The notes beneath the pieces were generated by a model that saw nothing but the letters and a program-made list of their open reading frames with translations, did not search any database and was not told where the DNA came from. Of a stretch of 64,000 nucleotides of DNA, positions 32,701 to 44,832 are shown in pieces (positions within the stretch are counted from its first letter, which is position 1; each line of letters starts with the position of its first letter). A program made the position numbers and the translations under genes. Source of the stretch: Gibbula magus (taxonomy: Eukaryota; Mollusca; Gastropoda; Trochida; Trochidae); assembly GCA_936450465.1 (NCBI GenBank), contig OW388294.1, forward strand, positions 66,267,575 to 66,331,574. Direction: 5' to 3'.

Positions 32701-33180
32701 TTTGTTTATTGGAAGGGTAGAGTTTCTTTCCGGAGATGATTTTTAAAACTCACCAAATTTTGTACTACCTCCTCATATCATGTAGATGTGCCTTTTGGAG
32801 ATTTGAACTTTTAAAACCATTTTTTCTGTTTCCATGGCAACAATACTAACAAATATATAATTATGTTCAAAAATATTTGCAGGAAAGATCCGGTTGGCAT
32901 AAAATATCACATTTCAGTGGGGCTTGCTAAAAGTACATGTGACCCAACATGCCATTCCCAACCTCCATCTGTCCCTGTTATCACCCTCACGGACGTTTCA
33001 GAGAGAGGAGGTGGGGGCTTCAGCTTGAAAACTAGCTTTCAATGACAGGGTATATTGACTGATCAAGTGAACGCAATGGAAAGATTTTTTTGTGGCTATT
33101 TAATTTGACAAGTTGAGTGAGTGAGTTATTGTTTAACGACGCTTCGGCAGTATTGCAGCCATTAGCGGCGATTGACAAAT
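32701..33180. repeat. Fragments: 171-bp-unit copy and a GTGAGTGAGT interspersed core
   Basis: At 32735-32800 TTTCCGGAGATGATTTTTAA and TAGATGTGCCTTTTGG mark one diverged copy of the unit arrayed at 11369-11830. At 33113-33175 GAGTGAGTGAGTTATTGTTT is followed by CGCTTCGGCAGTATTGCAGC and CATTAGCGGCG, a short interspersed repeat also at 30931, 39574 and 62979. Confidence 0.7.
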
Positions 33181-33706
33181 TGAAGGATATTCCCTTTTAG
33201 TTTTACACATTGTCTCTGAAACATTTCAAAGCAAGATTGGTTACTGATAGAGCTAGTACGGGTATATTTTTCTACTCGGCTACCTACCACCTATTACCCT
33301 ACCTGGATACCAATCTTCAACATCTAATTTGTAAGAGTTTGTAATCATTTAATTAACTTGTAGGCTGAGGTATGAAGAGAGAAAGCTAAAACAGATTATG
33401 GTTATCAAATTATTATGAATGACAATTGATTTTAATATTGTGTTGGAATCTTCAAATACATTGCAATCTTGTAATGAATGAAAAACAAATTAAATTGTTT
33501 AATTATAGTCACATGTTAAGAACAGATCCGTGTTATGTGATGGGTACCCTACTCATTACTCACCCATCCCATGTAACCGGGTTACCCGTCATAGCCCTAG
33601 TTACCGACAACATACAAACTGAAAATGTTATTTGACTTTGAAAAATCGTTGCTTCAAGAGAGGTTATATAGGTCTTCTCACACAACTTTATGCACTTTAT
33701 GTAACT

Positions 33707-33990
33707 GGTGAGGCGAGTTGGGTTAAACGCTGCTTTCATGAGTTTTTCTTTCATTTAATAGCTGCTAGTATTACTGCAGGGAGAAAGCCAGCAACACAAT
33801 TGTGGCTATACATTGCAGTGAAACCTGTGAGCATTGACTGGAACAAGTAACCATGGGTGGTACTATGCTGAAATTAAGTGCATGTGGAACAGTTCTCTAC
33901 AGAAGTCAAAAGTTGCCGAGCCCCTGGCGGGATTCGAACCCCAGACCTCTTGATACAAAGCCGAACGCGCCAACCACTGCACTATCTCCT
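33707..33990 (-). repeat. tRNA-derived SINE copy
   Basis: Minus-strand copy with the same head (GGGGTTCGAATCCCGCCAGG) and tail (CCCAACTCGCCTCACC) as the element at 14810. It is slightly diverged in the body. Confidence 0.87.
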
Positions 33991-34706
33991 ATCTCCACCA
34001 GTCTCCTAGATAGAGGGCATTAATGCAGTACTGACAGTCTAGTAGGATTTCATAGACACAACATGAAACACATTTTTTAATTTCAAGCCTTTTAATTCAA
34101 AACAGTATTCATATCAAAATATTAGGACATTTATCAAAATAGCCAACTTTACTGTTCCTGAGTGTACCTATAACAGAAACGAACTCGCACAAAAAAAACA
34201 TTTGGTCACAATACATTTCATCTTTTCATATCTTGCACAAAAAAACCATTAATAACAAAAAAGCCATTTTAGACATGAATATTTTCATACAGAATATCAG
34301 CAAAAACCTATGTTTAAAAAAAGAAAGAAATGACAACACACCCATTTTTACATAATATATAAAATCATACTGATTATGTATTCTATGAATTAATATCCAA
34401 CTAAAAATGTTTATCAAATACATGATTATGAACCCATATCCTATAGTGACAAGTGTATGGATGACAACGTCTTTATTCAGAGGTTACATTTCAGTACAGA
34501 TTCTTGTTCTATTTTCTGTATCTGTACGGAAACGTCAGTCTACAAATGAAGAATGTGCTTGTCTTTCATTGACTTTCAACTTCTAAAATTGCCACTCAAA
34601 TTTAAACCATTTATCCTGTAAGTGACCCATTTATCTGTGTCTATTCGAATTACTACATTGCTGCATCCAATAATTTAGCAGGTAGGGTTTTGAAGATTGA
34701 CTGTAG

Positions 34707-35022
34707 GAGGTGAGGCAGGTGAGTTCAGGTTTAACGCTGCTTTTGAGAGTATGTCACTTTAATCATGACTGCAAGTATAATGGCAGGGAGAAAGCCTGCA
34801 ACACTGTGAATATGCATTGCGGTGAAACCTGCGGGCATCGGCTGGAACTAGCGAACCATGGATGGTACTGCACTGAAATTCAGTGCAGCATTGCATCTAA
34901 ACCGTAATGCGTGTAGAACTATTCTCTACTGCAGACAAAGTTGCGAAGCCCCTGGCGGGATTTGAACCCCGGACCTCTTGATCTGAAGCCGAACGCGCTA
35001 ACCACTGCGCTATCTCGGCCTC
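34707..35022 (-). repeat. tRNA-derived SINE copy
   Basis: Minus-strand copy. The tRNA-like head reads GAGATAGCGCAGTGGTTAGC with the B box GGGGTTCAAATCCCGCCAGG, close to a functional tRNA promoter. The tail end is modified by GGTGAGGCAGGTGAG. Confidence 0.87.
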
Positions 35023-37101
35023 TAGACTGAAGAATAGGACAGGTATATGGTATTTACAATATATTCATGGGATCACAAATTCTCTTAGATAAATAGTGTT
35101 GATGTTAAATTTTTTAGGTTTTTAACACGGAGATCAGCGGGTGCTGAAAAAATGTTGATTTGAATACACCAATGACCATTTTACAATATTTTGCGAATTG
35201 TCATGCAATGAATTTAATCCACTCAACGCAGAAAGGGAAGAACCCCACACTAAGGAGCAATACTGAATTGAACCATTCTGTGTGGCTAACTGACAGGAAT
35301 AACTTGTTGAAGTAGAGTATACTCCAGGTTGGGACGTACCAAAAATATAACTGAAGAATCTTGTGAGTGAGTGAATTACTGCGGTGAGAAGAATAATCTT
35401 GCAAAGAGTTAAACATCAATTTACGTTATCTTTTTATTACAAGATATAGAATATTGGTGTCAGTAATTGATATACTCCCCTTGACCATTGGTCATCACTT
35501 GACTAGAATTTTTTTTTATATCTCGAACAATATCCATTTGTGTTACTCAACACATTGGTTTCCATCACTGATGAGCTTAATACATTGTGCAGAAATGGTG
35601 ACAAACATGAAAGCAATGTTAACATATTAAATCAAATGTAAAAAGACGATAATGACTTTTCCATTATAAACCAATGGGTGACAGTCCATGTGGAAGACAT
35701 TATGTTGAAGGAATGTGTATTGAAACCAATTCACCACACAGGCATATGTCTCACCAGATAGCACTAATCTGTAATGGAAGCGACAGGGACTAATCCATCT
35801 CTTTGAGAAAGTAGGGTGTGCATTCCCAGGGGTGAGATCATCTCAAACTCGTTAGGTGAGCGGCAGGGTCCTGTATGACACCCCCTTTCTAGTGGGTGGA
35901 TTCTTAAGATATGTAAAATTAGAGCCATAGGCTCTGCAGCTCATCAGTTTTTGCATGAATTATCATTTAAAGTTACAGTATCTTTTCACTTTGAACTCTG
36001 TATCTTCAGATTTCTTATTCTCAATTCTGATAATAACATGCATACATTTTTTACTCAAGGCAATCAAAGTACTAAATTTAGATCACTTTAGTTGAAAATA
36101 ATATTGCATAAGATGTCAACACAAATTGATAATTAACACTAGAGTCAAATATTTTCAGAGCACAAAAACTGAAACTGATTTTGCAATGATCACAGAAGAT
36201 TATAATGGAATATCAAAATACTAAATTAATAAACTTTCAAATTAAACAGTGTACTTTCAAATATCTTGTGGATTTGAAATATTTATCTCCAAGTTACAAA
36301 TCAAGGGTTTGGAGGAGAAAAGTACCAAGTGCATATATCCTCATTTTGACTTTATCACTTCATGGATTTTAATTGAAGGTGGTTTTCAAGTATAAATTGT
36401 CCAATAAAACCATAATTAAAATTTTCTTAGTTATGTTGATGGTATTGCAGTTTTGTTCAATCAAGTGGGACGGACAGGCGCTTTGTCGCTTTCTGTGCTG
36501 ATATTTCACCACTGTTCGGTGTGAATCACAGTACCGTTCCTGTCTGCACAAGTGATTTCTGAGTTACTCACTTGGTAATTTTTAAATAATTGAATACTTC
36601 AGTGATTATTGAAGATAGTCTCCAAATTTCCGCACAAAATAAAGATAATTGATGCTATCAATAATTTGTAAAATAGTAAAAAAATGCCCAAAATGAAATA
36701 TGTACCTTTTTACACCAAACCCACGAAATATTAATATAAAATCTGCAATCAAGACAACCATAAGCACATTCGTTGTATATCAATGTAAATCAGAAACAAT
36801 CATAACACGAGATCAAAAGCCTGACACAAATTCTGAATTCAAGTTTTAAAGTGAAAAAATTTCACTTTAACTTCACCTTCAAGTCATGACATTGGCCGTC
36901 TCCATCACTGGCTAATTTTAGCCTTGATGCATTTTCTTAACTTTTCTGTAGCATAGTAGCCTGCATTATGAGCTTGTGCGAGTTGCAAGGGAATTTGGCT
37001 ACATATATGAACAAAACAATTTAATTAAAGAATTAATATCTGACAATTGCCTCAATATACACCTAACTTATTAGTGCCAAACACTTTCTGCGATACTGAC
37101 T
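35023..37101. other. Intergenic stretch, no gene seen
   Basis: About 2 kb of AT-rich sequence. A solo head of the dispersed 143-bp-unit repeat is at about 35919-35946 (AGAGCCATAGGCTCTGCAGC). No splice-bounded exon with a recognisable domain is present. Part may be 3' flank of the BTB gene. Confidence 0.45.
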
Positions 37102-37599
37102 TTAAAGGTACATCCATTGTGTTGTTTGGGGTCACATATTGCAAACGTTATAAATGGTGTTACTTTATCGAGAAGTACCGATTGTTACCGAAAACAATTA
37201 TTTTAATGATAGTTGACTTAGCATATTGACGATATGAAGGTAAAAGTAGTGATTTCTGATCGAAAACCGGACAATGCACAGCGTGTGGCGCGCGTCAATG
37301 AGTCAAACGTAATTTTGGAATCTTATTTAAAACAGATAATATAACAAATTTTGGTTGATAATGTTAAGTGGGTCATATAACTACTGTGCATGTAAATGGG
37401 ACGTGTAGTTTCGGTTAATGCACATGCATAATGATGTTACTCGATTTTAATTGGAAACTAGTAATTATGATATGTTTGGTGATTGGGGATAAAAATGCAA
37501 GCTGAGTGAATTTATTTGTATTGTAGACAGCACATGTGGTGAGTTGGAGCGTATTAAAGCCAAATAAAATTATATGAAACACAATGGATGTACCTTTAA
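37102..37599. mobile_element. 498-bp TTAA MITE, intact copy a
   Basis: The TIRs TTAAAGGTACATCCATTGTG and CACAATGGATGTACCTTTAA are perfect over about 20 bases, with TTAA at both edges. The copy at 45313-45810 is the same length in inverse orientation and very similar, so both are recent. It is non-coding and relies on a piggyBac-like transposase encoded elsewhere (inferred from the TTAA target). It lies about 650 bp downstream of the BTB stop codon. Confidence 0.88.
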
Positions 37600-38244
37600 G
37601 GAATCCTTTGATGGTAGGTTAATCTTGAATATTGAAGTAATAAAGTTAATAAAAAATGAAGTCAAAAGTTGATAACTGATATTACATTTTGGGGTAAAAT
37701 ATTTCTTAAATATTTTACAAAGGAATCATATTAGTTCAGATTAGGAACTAATGTAGTGATGAATTAGTCAGAATTACCAAACAAGTTTCTTCTAAAACGT
37801 AAGTGCTAACTCACAAAACTAAATCAAGTCATTTGAAACCCTTTCTTTCAATGAAAACATTGAGCATCAACAACGACACAAATTACTTGAAAATTGAATT
37901 AGTTGAAATAAAACATGAAATAAGGATAAACTTCAGGTCAGAAATATTTGACATCGAACCAGTTCTGAATGATCAATGAACTTCTGAATTTGTAAAATCT
38001 TCTCAAAGATATGAATTACTTTTTAAAATTTCGACCAAGCGTCCGTATTTTTTTACACCATTTCAATACTCTTCATCAAAAGTATAGAAGGGTTTTGTAT
38101 AAAAAAGAAGGAAAGTATCCAGACATCAAAGGTCAATAATTTGTTCAGTCAAACGCTGCTGAACTTTTTTTCTTGAAAGATTTGATGTAATCACAGAGTA
38201 CGGAACCATGCTTTTGAATAGTACAAAGCAAGATTTGAACAAGA
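37600..38244. other. 3' flank of the BTB gene
   Basis: AT-rich sequence immediately downstream of the minus-strand stop codon, probably including the 3' untranslated region. I did not identify a confident polyadenylation signal. Confidence 0.4.
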
Positions 38245-39430
38245 TCACTTGAATTCGATTGGTTTAGCACATGGAATCAGTGACACGAGGAGTCCTGGAA
38301 TTTGACCTTTGTCCCTCGTTGTTTCTGACTGGATCCCATTGAACGGCGGCGGATTCAGAAACTCGATCCGTAGAAACCCGTCCGTGTAGAAACTGATTTG
38401 AGGGCGGCCATCTTTACCACAGTAGGTCGGGGGTCCCTGCATATCAACATACAAAGTGTACTTAATATCTTTCGTTATCAACAGCTTTCGTTTGAAGAAA
38501 ATCCTGAACTGATCTTCCGTTGACCTGAGAACGATACTCTTTCTCCGTTCACGGATATCAATCGGATCAATTTCGTCATAGATCTTGGAGTCCATTTCGG
38601 TGACAATGTCATTCTCGGCGTACAGCACCGTTTTGATGTTGTACATACAAGTCCTCCCTTTGCTTGTTCCGAAGAGACAGAACCCATGGAGGAAGAGATT
38701 CTCCGAAGTCACAAATGAAACAGCGTGATGGAAATCGTTCTTAATGGATCGTTCGAAAATAATGTCCCGAAACCGTGACACCATGCGGACGTTTTCATGA
38801 GGCCCTCGCCGCTTGTTGTTGCAAAGACCATTACCAGCTTTCTGAGGAGCAACAACATTTTCCAGAATAAAACATCGTTCTTCTGGCGTCAGAATGTTCA
38901 TTTTGGTCACAGCGTCCACGAAGTAATCCGGCGCCAGTTGTGAAAATCTCACGCACCAGATCATATCTCCAAGAACCTTGCGCTGATTTTCACCATTAAC
39001 AGGAATTTTCAGAATCATACATTGATGACTTGCCCACATTAAAGCGCCCATCAATACGCTTTTCTCTAACTTTCCTGCTTCAATTTTGCGTTCGCTATCC
39101 CATAATTCCCTCCGTACTCCAAGTTTCACGTGAAGATTATCAGACTCGAGAACTTTCCGAATGCAGGTTTGACAAAGAGAGTTCACTTCTTCTGACTCGA
39201 GAATCTCCATAGCGTGGTCCTCGATGAATGCGAGCGCTTTAGATTCGAGGAGCGGTTCACTGAAGAGATGGGCCTGCTCCATGACGGTACACACACTCTC
39301 AACGGTCAGCTGGTGGTCAAGGAAGTCAACAATAGCCGTGACCATCGGCTCGATGTTGTACTTCTTGCCTACGTACATCAGCTGCATCACATTGTCTGCC
39401 GTGGCTTCGAGCTTCTCCGTGTATAAATAT
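38245..39430 (-). CDS. BTB gene exon 3: end of BTB, BACK and PHR domains
   Basis: The acceptor is CTTTTCTTCAG, then ATATTTATACACGG. The 1186-nt exon encodes residues 129-522 and ends with a TGA stop after KPIEFK. It contains the last BTB helices (YLYTEKLEATADNV, then MYVGKKYNIEPM), the BACK segment and the whole PHR domain in one exon. The frame extends a few residues upstream past the acceptor (to 39447), but those residues are intronic. Shorter frames on either strand across this exon are shadows. Confidence 0.9.
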
Positions 39431-42162
39431 CTGAAGAAAAGTATCAATAGATTTTCACTTGTTATTCTTGTTTACTTGTTACAAATATTCACAAAGTCAA
39501 TCAAATTTACGATCATTTGATACTGATAAAGATTTCGTTGAAGTTTTTAAATATTTGAAACAGTTGAAATTTGAGTGAGTGAGTGACTTATTGTTTAACG
39601 CCGCTTCGGCAGTATTGCAGCCATTAGCGGCGAGTTGAAATTTGACACTTGATAACAATTTCAATATATATGAAGAAAAGTAAAAAAGACAACGTCCGGC
39701 CCTTACTTTGTTTTTGGACCAATACATGTGATAACCTCTTAGAAAAACATGACTTCCTCAGCATTTGTCATAAAACGAATTTAGCGTGGTAGTTTAACTG
39801 TTATTGTCTGGGAACATATATGGGAAATATATCAAGCAGGGTGTGATTATTAATGCGATATAAACTGGGCCCCTATTATTCACCTTAAGGTACCTTTAAC
39901 CCCCGGCCCGGCCCTTATTGGAGGAAATACGGTATTTGCTTAAATCTAAAAATAATTTTGCTCTCAAATGGGGCTTTTATATTTTAAAAACGCTGGAACA
40001 CTGCAAACAAATCACGGACAGCTAAAAATGGGAAGATGAAAGTTATCCTTCTTGTTGCTTTTGCACTAAGTTCTGTCACTTTGGAAGAAGTAATTTTAAA
40101 TAAAGACACAGTTTAGAATATGTTCTGTTTTGTTTATTGATAAAATATTGCAATAGTCCTTGTGGGTCAATAGTGGGGTGTTCACTTTTGGGGTCGAGGT
40201 GAGGTGAGTTGGGGTTTAACACCGCTTTCAAGAGTATTTCACTTATATCGCGGCTGCTAGTATTATGGCAATGAGAAAGCCTGCAACGCCATGTGGCTAT
40301 GCATTGCGGTGAAACCTGCGAGCATCGACTGGAACTAGCGAACCATGGGTGGTACTGCACTGAAATTCAGTGAAGCATTGCACCCAAACCTGACTGCGTG
40401 TAGAACAGTTCTCTACTGCAGACAAAGTTGCTGTGCCCCTGGCGGGATTTGAACCCCGGACCTCTTGATCCGAGGCCGAACGCTAACCACTGCCCTATCC
40501 CGCCCCATTTTGGGGTCGATCTAATTTACAGGCATAAATTTTCAAAAAGGGGTGTTCTCGATTCCCCACTGTTAATACTCCTCCAATCAATGTCATTTGT
40601 ATTTCAGTCCCAAATGTTGTTTGCTATAAACATTCTGGTTGGACTAGGTTATTTTCTGTTAACAGATTTTCCAAGGCAAGGAAATTGAGCATATGATAGC
40701 AATGTCAAACAGTCACATTTAGGTGTCTCTTTTGCATGGTTAGAAAAATATTGCTTACTTCAAAAACGTCTTGAAGACATCCAGCTCAATATCGGGAACC
40801 TTGATGGGATTCTGTTCAGCCATAGGCCCGAGAAACATGACGGCAAAAACATCAGACACTGCAAGGAGTTTGTACTTGTGAGCTCCATACTGCTCTTCGG
40901 TAGCGCCAACTTTAAAGAAGACATCACAGGCCAGCTGATTTGTCAACATGTATTCATGACACTCGCAGAGTGACTTCCCTTTTCTCCACTCTTCACTTTC
41001 AAGAGGAAACTTTTTGTTGACTTCTGGTGATTTACTTTCGTTGACATTACTGTAAAGGAAGAGGTTTTTAGTGAAAAACTAGTTGTTTTATTACTGAATA
41101 CTGTAAAATTAGAATTTGTGATGATTATTAAAAACAAGTGAGAAGAAGTGTATAAAATAATCTGACATCAACGACTTTAAAGGAAAATAAATTATGGTAT
41201 GTGATGAAAGTAGTAATACAGTTTAATGAGTGACGCGAACTGAAAGAAAATAACGTGGTTCACCTATTGTAATTGTGAAATATTTTACCCTTATTTGTTA
41301 CAAATGTTGTATTGCATCCTCCATATTGATAAATTATTCCCAATCACAGACTAAACAAATTGACCGATCTGGAGTTCTATTTCAAGTATATCTAACAAGC
41401 AAAAAATAGAGCCATGGGCTCTGTAGCTCATCAGGATTTGTATTGTTATTATAAATTTTCTCAGCTTGTTCTTGAGCTTTTCTCACTGGAAAAGATGAAA
41501 ATAGGTTTTTAGGGTTGGGATCCCTGAGACCTCATTTTGGGTCAGGGGGTCACCAAATCTACAATTTAGAATCCCCATTAGCCAAAGAGTCTGTACACAA
41601 CTTTTCAGCTCTCTAGACCTTCTGGAACTGGAGAAGAACATGAAAATAGGTTTTTAGGGTTGTGACCTGTGTGACCCCAATTGAGGTCACAGCGTCATGA
41701 AATCTACAATTTAGAATCCCCATTTGCCAAGGAGTCTGCACACAACTTGTCAGCTCTCTAGACTTTATCGAACTGGAGAAGAAGATGAAAATAGGTTTTT
41801 GGTGTTGTGACACCTAGAACCCCATTTTAGGTCACATATGGTCACCAAATCTACAATTTAAAATCTCCATTAGCCAAGGAGTCTGCACACAAAATTTCAG
41901 CTACCTAGACCAAGTGGTTCTGGAGAAGAAGACGAAAATGCGAAAAGTTTACAGACGGAAGGATGGATGGACTGACGCCATGCCATGCCATAAGCTCATC
42001 GGGGCTTTCAGGCCAGATGAGCAAACCGTTGGTAGGGGGTATAATAATGGATTATATTTGTTGCACAAACTTTTTCTTGTTTCCAGGTTTGGCAGTAGAT
42101 CCTGTTTCAGATTCAGATTTCTGGGAATTCTTTGTTCTTCTGGCTTTTCGTTTGGGCGGCAT
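38245..42162 (-). CDS. BTB-BACK-PHR domain protein (BTBD1/2/3/6-like), complete three-exon gene
   Basis: Join 42162-42071, 41049-40759, 39430-38245 (92 + 291 + 1186 nt = 523 codons with stop, 522 residues). Both splice junctions keep phase exactly (AA plus T, and AA plus A). Domains: a basic Lys/Arg/Ser-rich start (residues 1-50), BTB (about 65-165, with AHKYKLLAVSDVFAVMF), BACK (about 170-270) and a C-terminal PHR domain (about 344-520, with GFCLFG, VDMQGPPTYCG and KGQIPGLLVSLI). Length and order match BTBD1/2/3/6 proteins, which act as substrate adaptors for CUL3 ubiquitin ligases; the exact member is uncertain because the PHR half is diverged. The introns hold a SINE and dispersed repeats, with no break in coding sequence. 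Confidence 0.88.
39574..39635 (+). repeat. Short interspersed repeat core (GTGAGTGAGTGACTTATTG)
   Basis: GTGAGTGAGTGACTTATTGT, then AACGCCGCTTCGGCAGTATT and GCAGCCATTAGCGGCG; same family as 33113-33175. It is inserted in intron 2 of the BTB gene. Confidence 0.75.
40196..40504 (-). repeat. tRNA-derived SINE copy in BTB intron 2
   Basis: Full-length minus-strand copy with B box GGGGTTCAAATCCCGCCAGG and the CCCAACTCACCTCACC tail. It is in the same orientation as the host gene. A plus-strand frame giving RDLNPGPLDP is the familiar translation of a tRNA B-box region and is not a gene. Confidence 0.9.
40759..41049 (-). CDS. BTB gene exon 2: linker and most of the BTB domain
   Basis: The acceptor is CTTCCTTTACAG and the donor TTTTTGAA, then GTAAGC; 291 nt. 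It encodes NESKSPEVNKKFPLESEEWR and on through YMLTNQLACDVFFKVG, GAHKYKLLAVSDVFAVMFLG and IPDIELDVFKTFLK, the core of a BTB domain (dimerisation and CUL3 contact surface). The frame has no stop between the acceptor and donor. Confidence 0.88.
41404..42022. repeat. Dispersed 143-bp-unit repeat, copy 3, in BTB intron 1
   Basis: The head AGAGCCATGGGCTCTGTAGC is followed by three units with GGTCACCAAATCTACAATTT and CTCTCTAGACCTTCTGGAAC type motifs, spaced 143-145 bp, and an end with GGCTTTCAGGCCAGATGAGC. It fills most of the 1-kb intron. Confidence 0.85.
42071..42162 (-). CDS. BTB gene exon 1: start codon and basic N-terminus
   Basis: The minus-strand ATG at 42162-42160 opens MPPKRKARRTKNSQ and runs to a GTTTGT donor after 92 nt, in the phase needed by exon 2. 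An acceptor (GAAATTTTCAG) sits five bases before the ATG, so a 5' untranslated exon probably lies further right. The KRKARR cluster could act as a nuclear localisation signal. Without the splice the frame stops after about 6 more codons, which supports the donor. Confidence 0.75.
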
Positions 42163-42167
42163 CTTGT

Positions 42168-42509
42168 CTGAAAATTTCAAAATAAGAAAGTTTATCAAAA
42201 TGAAACTTGCAAATATTGTTAAATCCAGAATTCTACAATGATTTCACCTATTTTAAAAATTTAATTACGACTCATTCGACATTATGCACCGATGTGAAAT
42301 GTGACAGGCTGAAAACGCAAAATGTGTTGTAGATTAATTCATAATCCCCATTGAATCCAGTCCCTGTTTGAAGTGTATCTAGGTTGAGAGTAGAGCTGTA
42401 GAACTGTATATAATCGTCTGTGTGTCAAATATAGTTCAGATAATCTTAACGTCATTTTATGTGCAATGATTGCCCACCCTAAGTAGGAAGACGTCTAGCA
42501 TGCTTGGCT
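42168..42509. other. 5' flank or upstream intron of BTB gene
   Basis: About 340 bases between the BTB start exon and the next repeat. The acceptor before the ATG implies that the transcript continues to the right, but no untranslated exon or promoter can be placed. Confidence 0.4.
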
Positions 42510-43779
42510 AGCCAGGGTTCCGTTCAATAACAGCGAGCGCTTAAATTGCTCATTGATCGCTTAATGTAGCGCTCAAGTAGAGCTCAAGTAGCGCTCACTC
42601 TCTCTTGTAGGCAGGACAGACCATTTTCCAAAGTATTTCCAAAATTGACATTGTATATATCAAATGAAAGCTATTCTCAAGTGAAACATGCTGGTGTAAT
42701 TATTTTTTGTGTATCTTAATCAGTTAATTAGTAATTAAAGATTTTCGTTAAAAACAAATTTCTTCCAATCATATTAATTTTCACAATTAAATACAATTTG
42801 CTCATATTGTATATCTTGAACGATACAGTGCAAATTCCTCGAAGTTTGCTCGCCTTGCGTTAGCCAGAGGTTTTATACGCTGAAATTTGCGGGTGTTGAA
42901 TAGCAATGAATCCCGGAAATTTTACAAACGCAACTATTTATCGATATTGTAACATGACCGTTAGTTATCAGGCGTTTTGAAACGAACTCTCTTGTTGCGT
43001 ACCTATCTCTGAGTGGAAAGGACTTTGCGACTCTTCCATTTTTGTAAGAGGTGTGGTCAGGTCAAAACAAATGTAAATACTTGGCGTAATATGTACATTA
43101 GCAACAATTTACACATAAGCTCAAACAGTGTCACTCAACTATGTTCACTTCACAATATTCATGTATCCTTTTAGATGGCGATAAACATTTATCTACGACA
43201 TCAACACAGCAAAAGACCTAGGAACAAAAGTCTTAAACTTGCCCTAACCCATTGTGACAATGACGCCAGCATTGTGACGTCAAAACGGTTGATCACTATG
43301 ATGTCATGCCATGGCAACGGCATTCGGTAAACACAACCGCATGGAAGAAGGTGTCAAACTTAGACAAATCTTACTAGTTGAAAACATTTTAGTTACACAA
43401 ATTAGAAAATGACAATGCCACCTGTCAAATTTGAGTAAGGGGAACATATTAAGAGAAATAGAAAAATAAAATTTTTAGTCGGGTCGGATCTTGTGAACAT
43501 GATGTATATGTTTTTTGCGGGTATTCATTGTCATTCAACATAGGCAAATCAACCAATCAGAATCGAGGATTCTACGAAATCATGTTACAATGTAGCGCTC
43601 AATGAGCGATTATTAACCTGTATAGTCCCATAGGACCATATATGTGCCCCTCCATCAAAACCCCCTATAGTGCCATCGATAGGACCATTTATGGTACCAA
43701 AGTATGACCCCACTAACCTCATTGCTATTTTTTAAAATGTAGCGCTCGCTGTTATGGATGTTATGGAACAGAGCCCAGG
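42510..43779. mobile_element. Inverted-repeat element with AGCGCTCA subterminal motifs
   Basis: The left end GGGTTCCGTTCAATAACAGC, then GAGCGC, is matched by the inverse on the right (GCGCTCGCTGTTAT ... GGAACAGAGCCCA). AGCGCTCAAG and AGCGCTCAATG motifs cluster near both ends. A related shorter copy is at 13333-13553. Between the ends lie AT-rich sequence and no transposase-sized ORF. Confidence 0.65.
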
Positions 43780-44832
43780 TGTTGCAGTAATCGCACATAA
43801 ACAAACGTTTAGATTATCCTAATTCTAGCTGTCAAAGATCCATTCTAGGCGAAGAAACTGTACATCTAGCTCTACCTGCAACCCCATTGGATAAGTTAGC
43901 ATGCAGCTCGATGTGTTAGGGTGACAGACGTTTTGGTCAAAGGTGTTTCCAATACCTTTTCATGTCATGAGAAAGTAAAAGTAAAAGTAAAACTCTTTTG
44001 AGTTTTAGTACATGTAATCACTATTCTCTAAACTAGTAATATTTCAATTCACATAAAAACAGTTTCAGTAGTCAGTAAGCCAACAGGCAACACAAATGAA
44101 AATGACAGTCTTCACTTTTTGTTTTACTCGGAACCCAATACTAACAATTTAATTTTTTTTCTGACATTGTCGATAACATCATATCCCAATAAAACATTAA
44201 ATTAAGAATTAGTTGGTGAATTTGACCGGGTTATTTGGAAGTGTTTATTCAAACACTGCGACACCACTTACTCACACACTTGTCCACTGGTCCAAATATT
44301 CTTCTTCCGCAAATGCTCACATCTCCCGCCACAAGAAACGGAAGTTCACAAATACGGAAACGGCCGAACTTATTCGAATGGCGTTGAACGGAGGCTTGTT
44401 GTGGATTCGTAATCAAAATGAACTCGTTCAGTCCTATTCAAATATGCATGTCAAATATAAAGCGTACGAAAACTGAACATGTTCGTAAGTGCAATAAAAA
44501 AAACGACATACATGTATTTATTACAAAACTAAAATATTTTTCAAATTGTACATAGCGTGCGTTGACACGTATTTTCGAATCGAACACGTTCAATGTGTCT
44601 CGAGGTTATGTTGTGAACTTGTGTGGCTATCTATCTGATTCTCTTACTCGATGCAAAGTTTATCTTATCTAGTTTTTTTAAACGTCACGTTTAGAGAGCT
44701 TGAACCGTGATATAAGTCTAAAGCTTGAAATGTAAAAAGCTGATGACTATTTCATAATGATTATCTTGTTTTTTCCCCAATACACATTGAAACCCCAATT
44801 CAACGAATCCCGAAAGTGACCACGGGTAAATA
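43780..44832. other. Intergenic stretch with one unassigned ORF
   Basis: A plus-strand ORF at 44213-44476 (87 codons) has a Ser/His/Lys-rich middle (SRHKKRKFTNTETAELIR) but no recognisable domain; a chance or decayed ORF is as likely as a gene. At 44783-44830 the sequence TTGAAACCCC...TTCAACGAATCC...GAAAGTGACCA matches the right-end region of the 2.5-kb element at 52010-52050 and is a solo end fragment. Confidence 0.4.

Noticed and set aside
39224..39520. 98-residue plus-strand ORF
   Set aside because: Antisense shadow of the BTB exon and its intron.
40428..40688. Plus-strand ORF beginning RDLNPGPLDP
   Set aside because: This is the usual translation of a SINE B-box region, within a SINE in the BTB intron.
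44213..44476. 87-codon plus-strand ORF as a gene
   Set aside because: No recognisable domain, splice context or second copy; left as unassigned.
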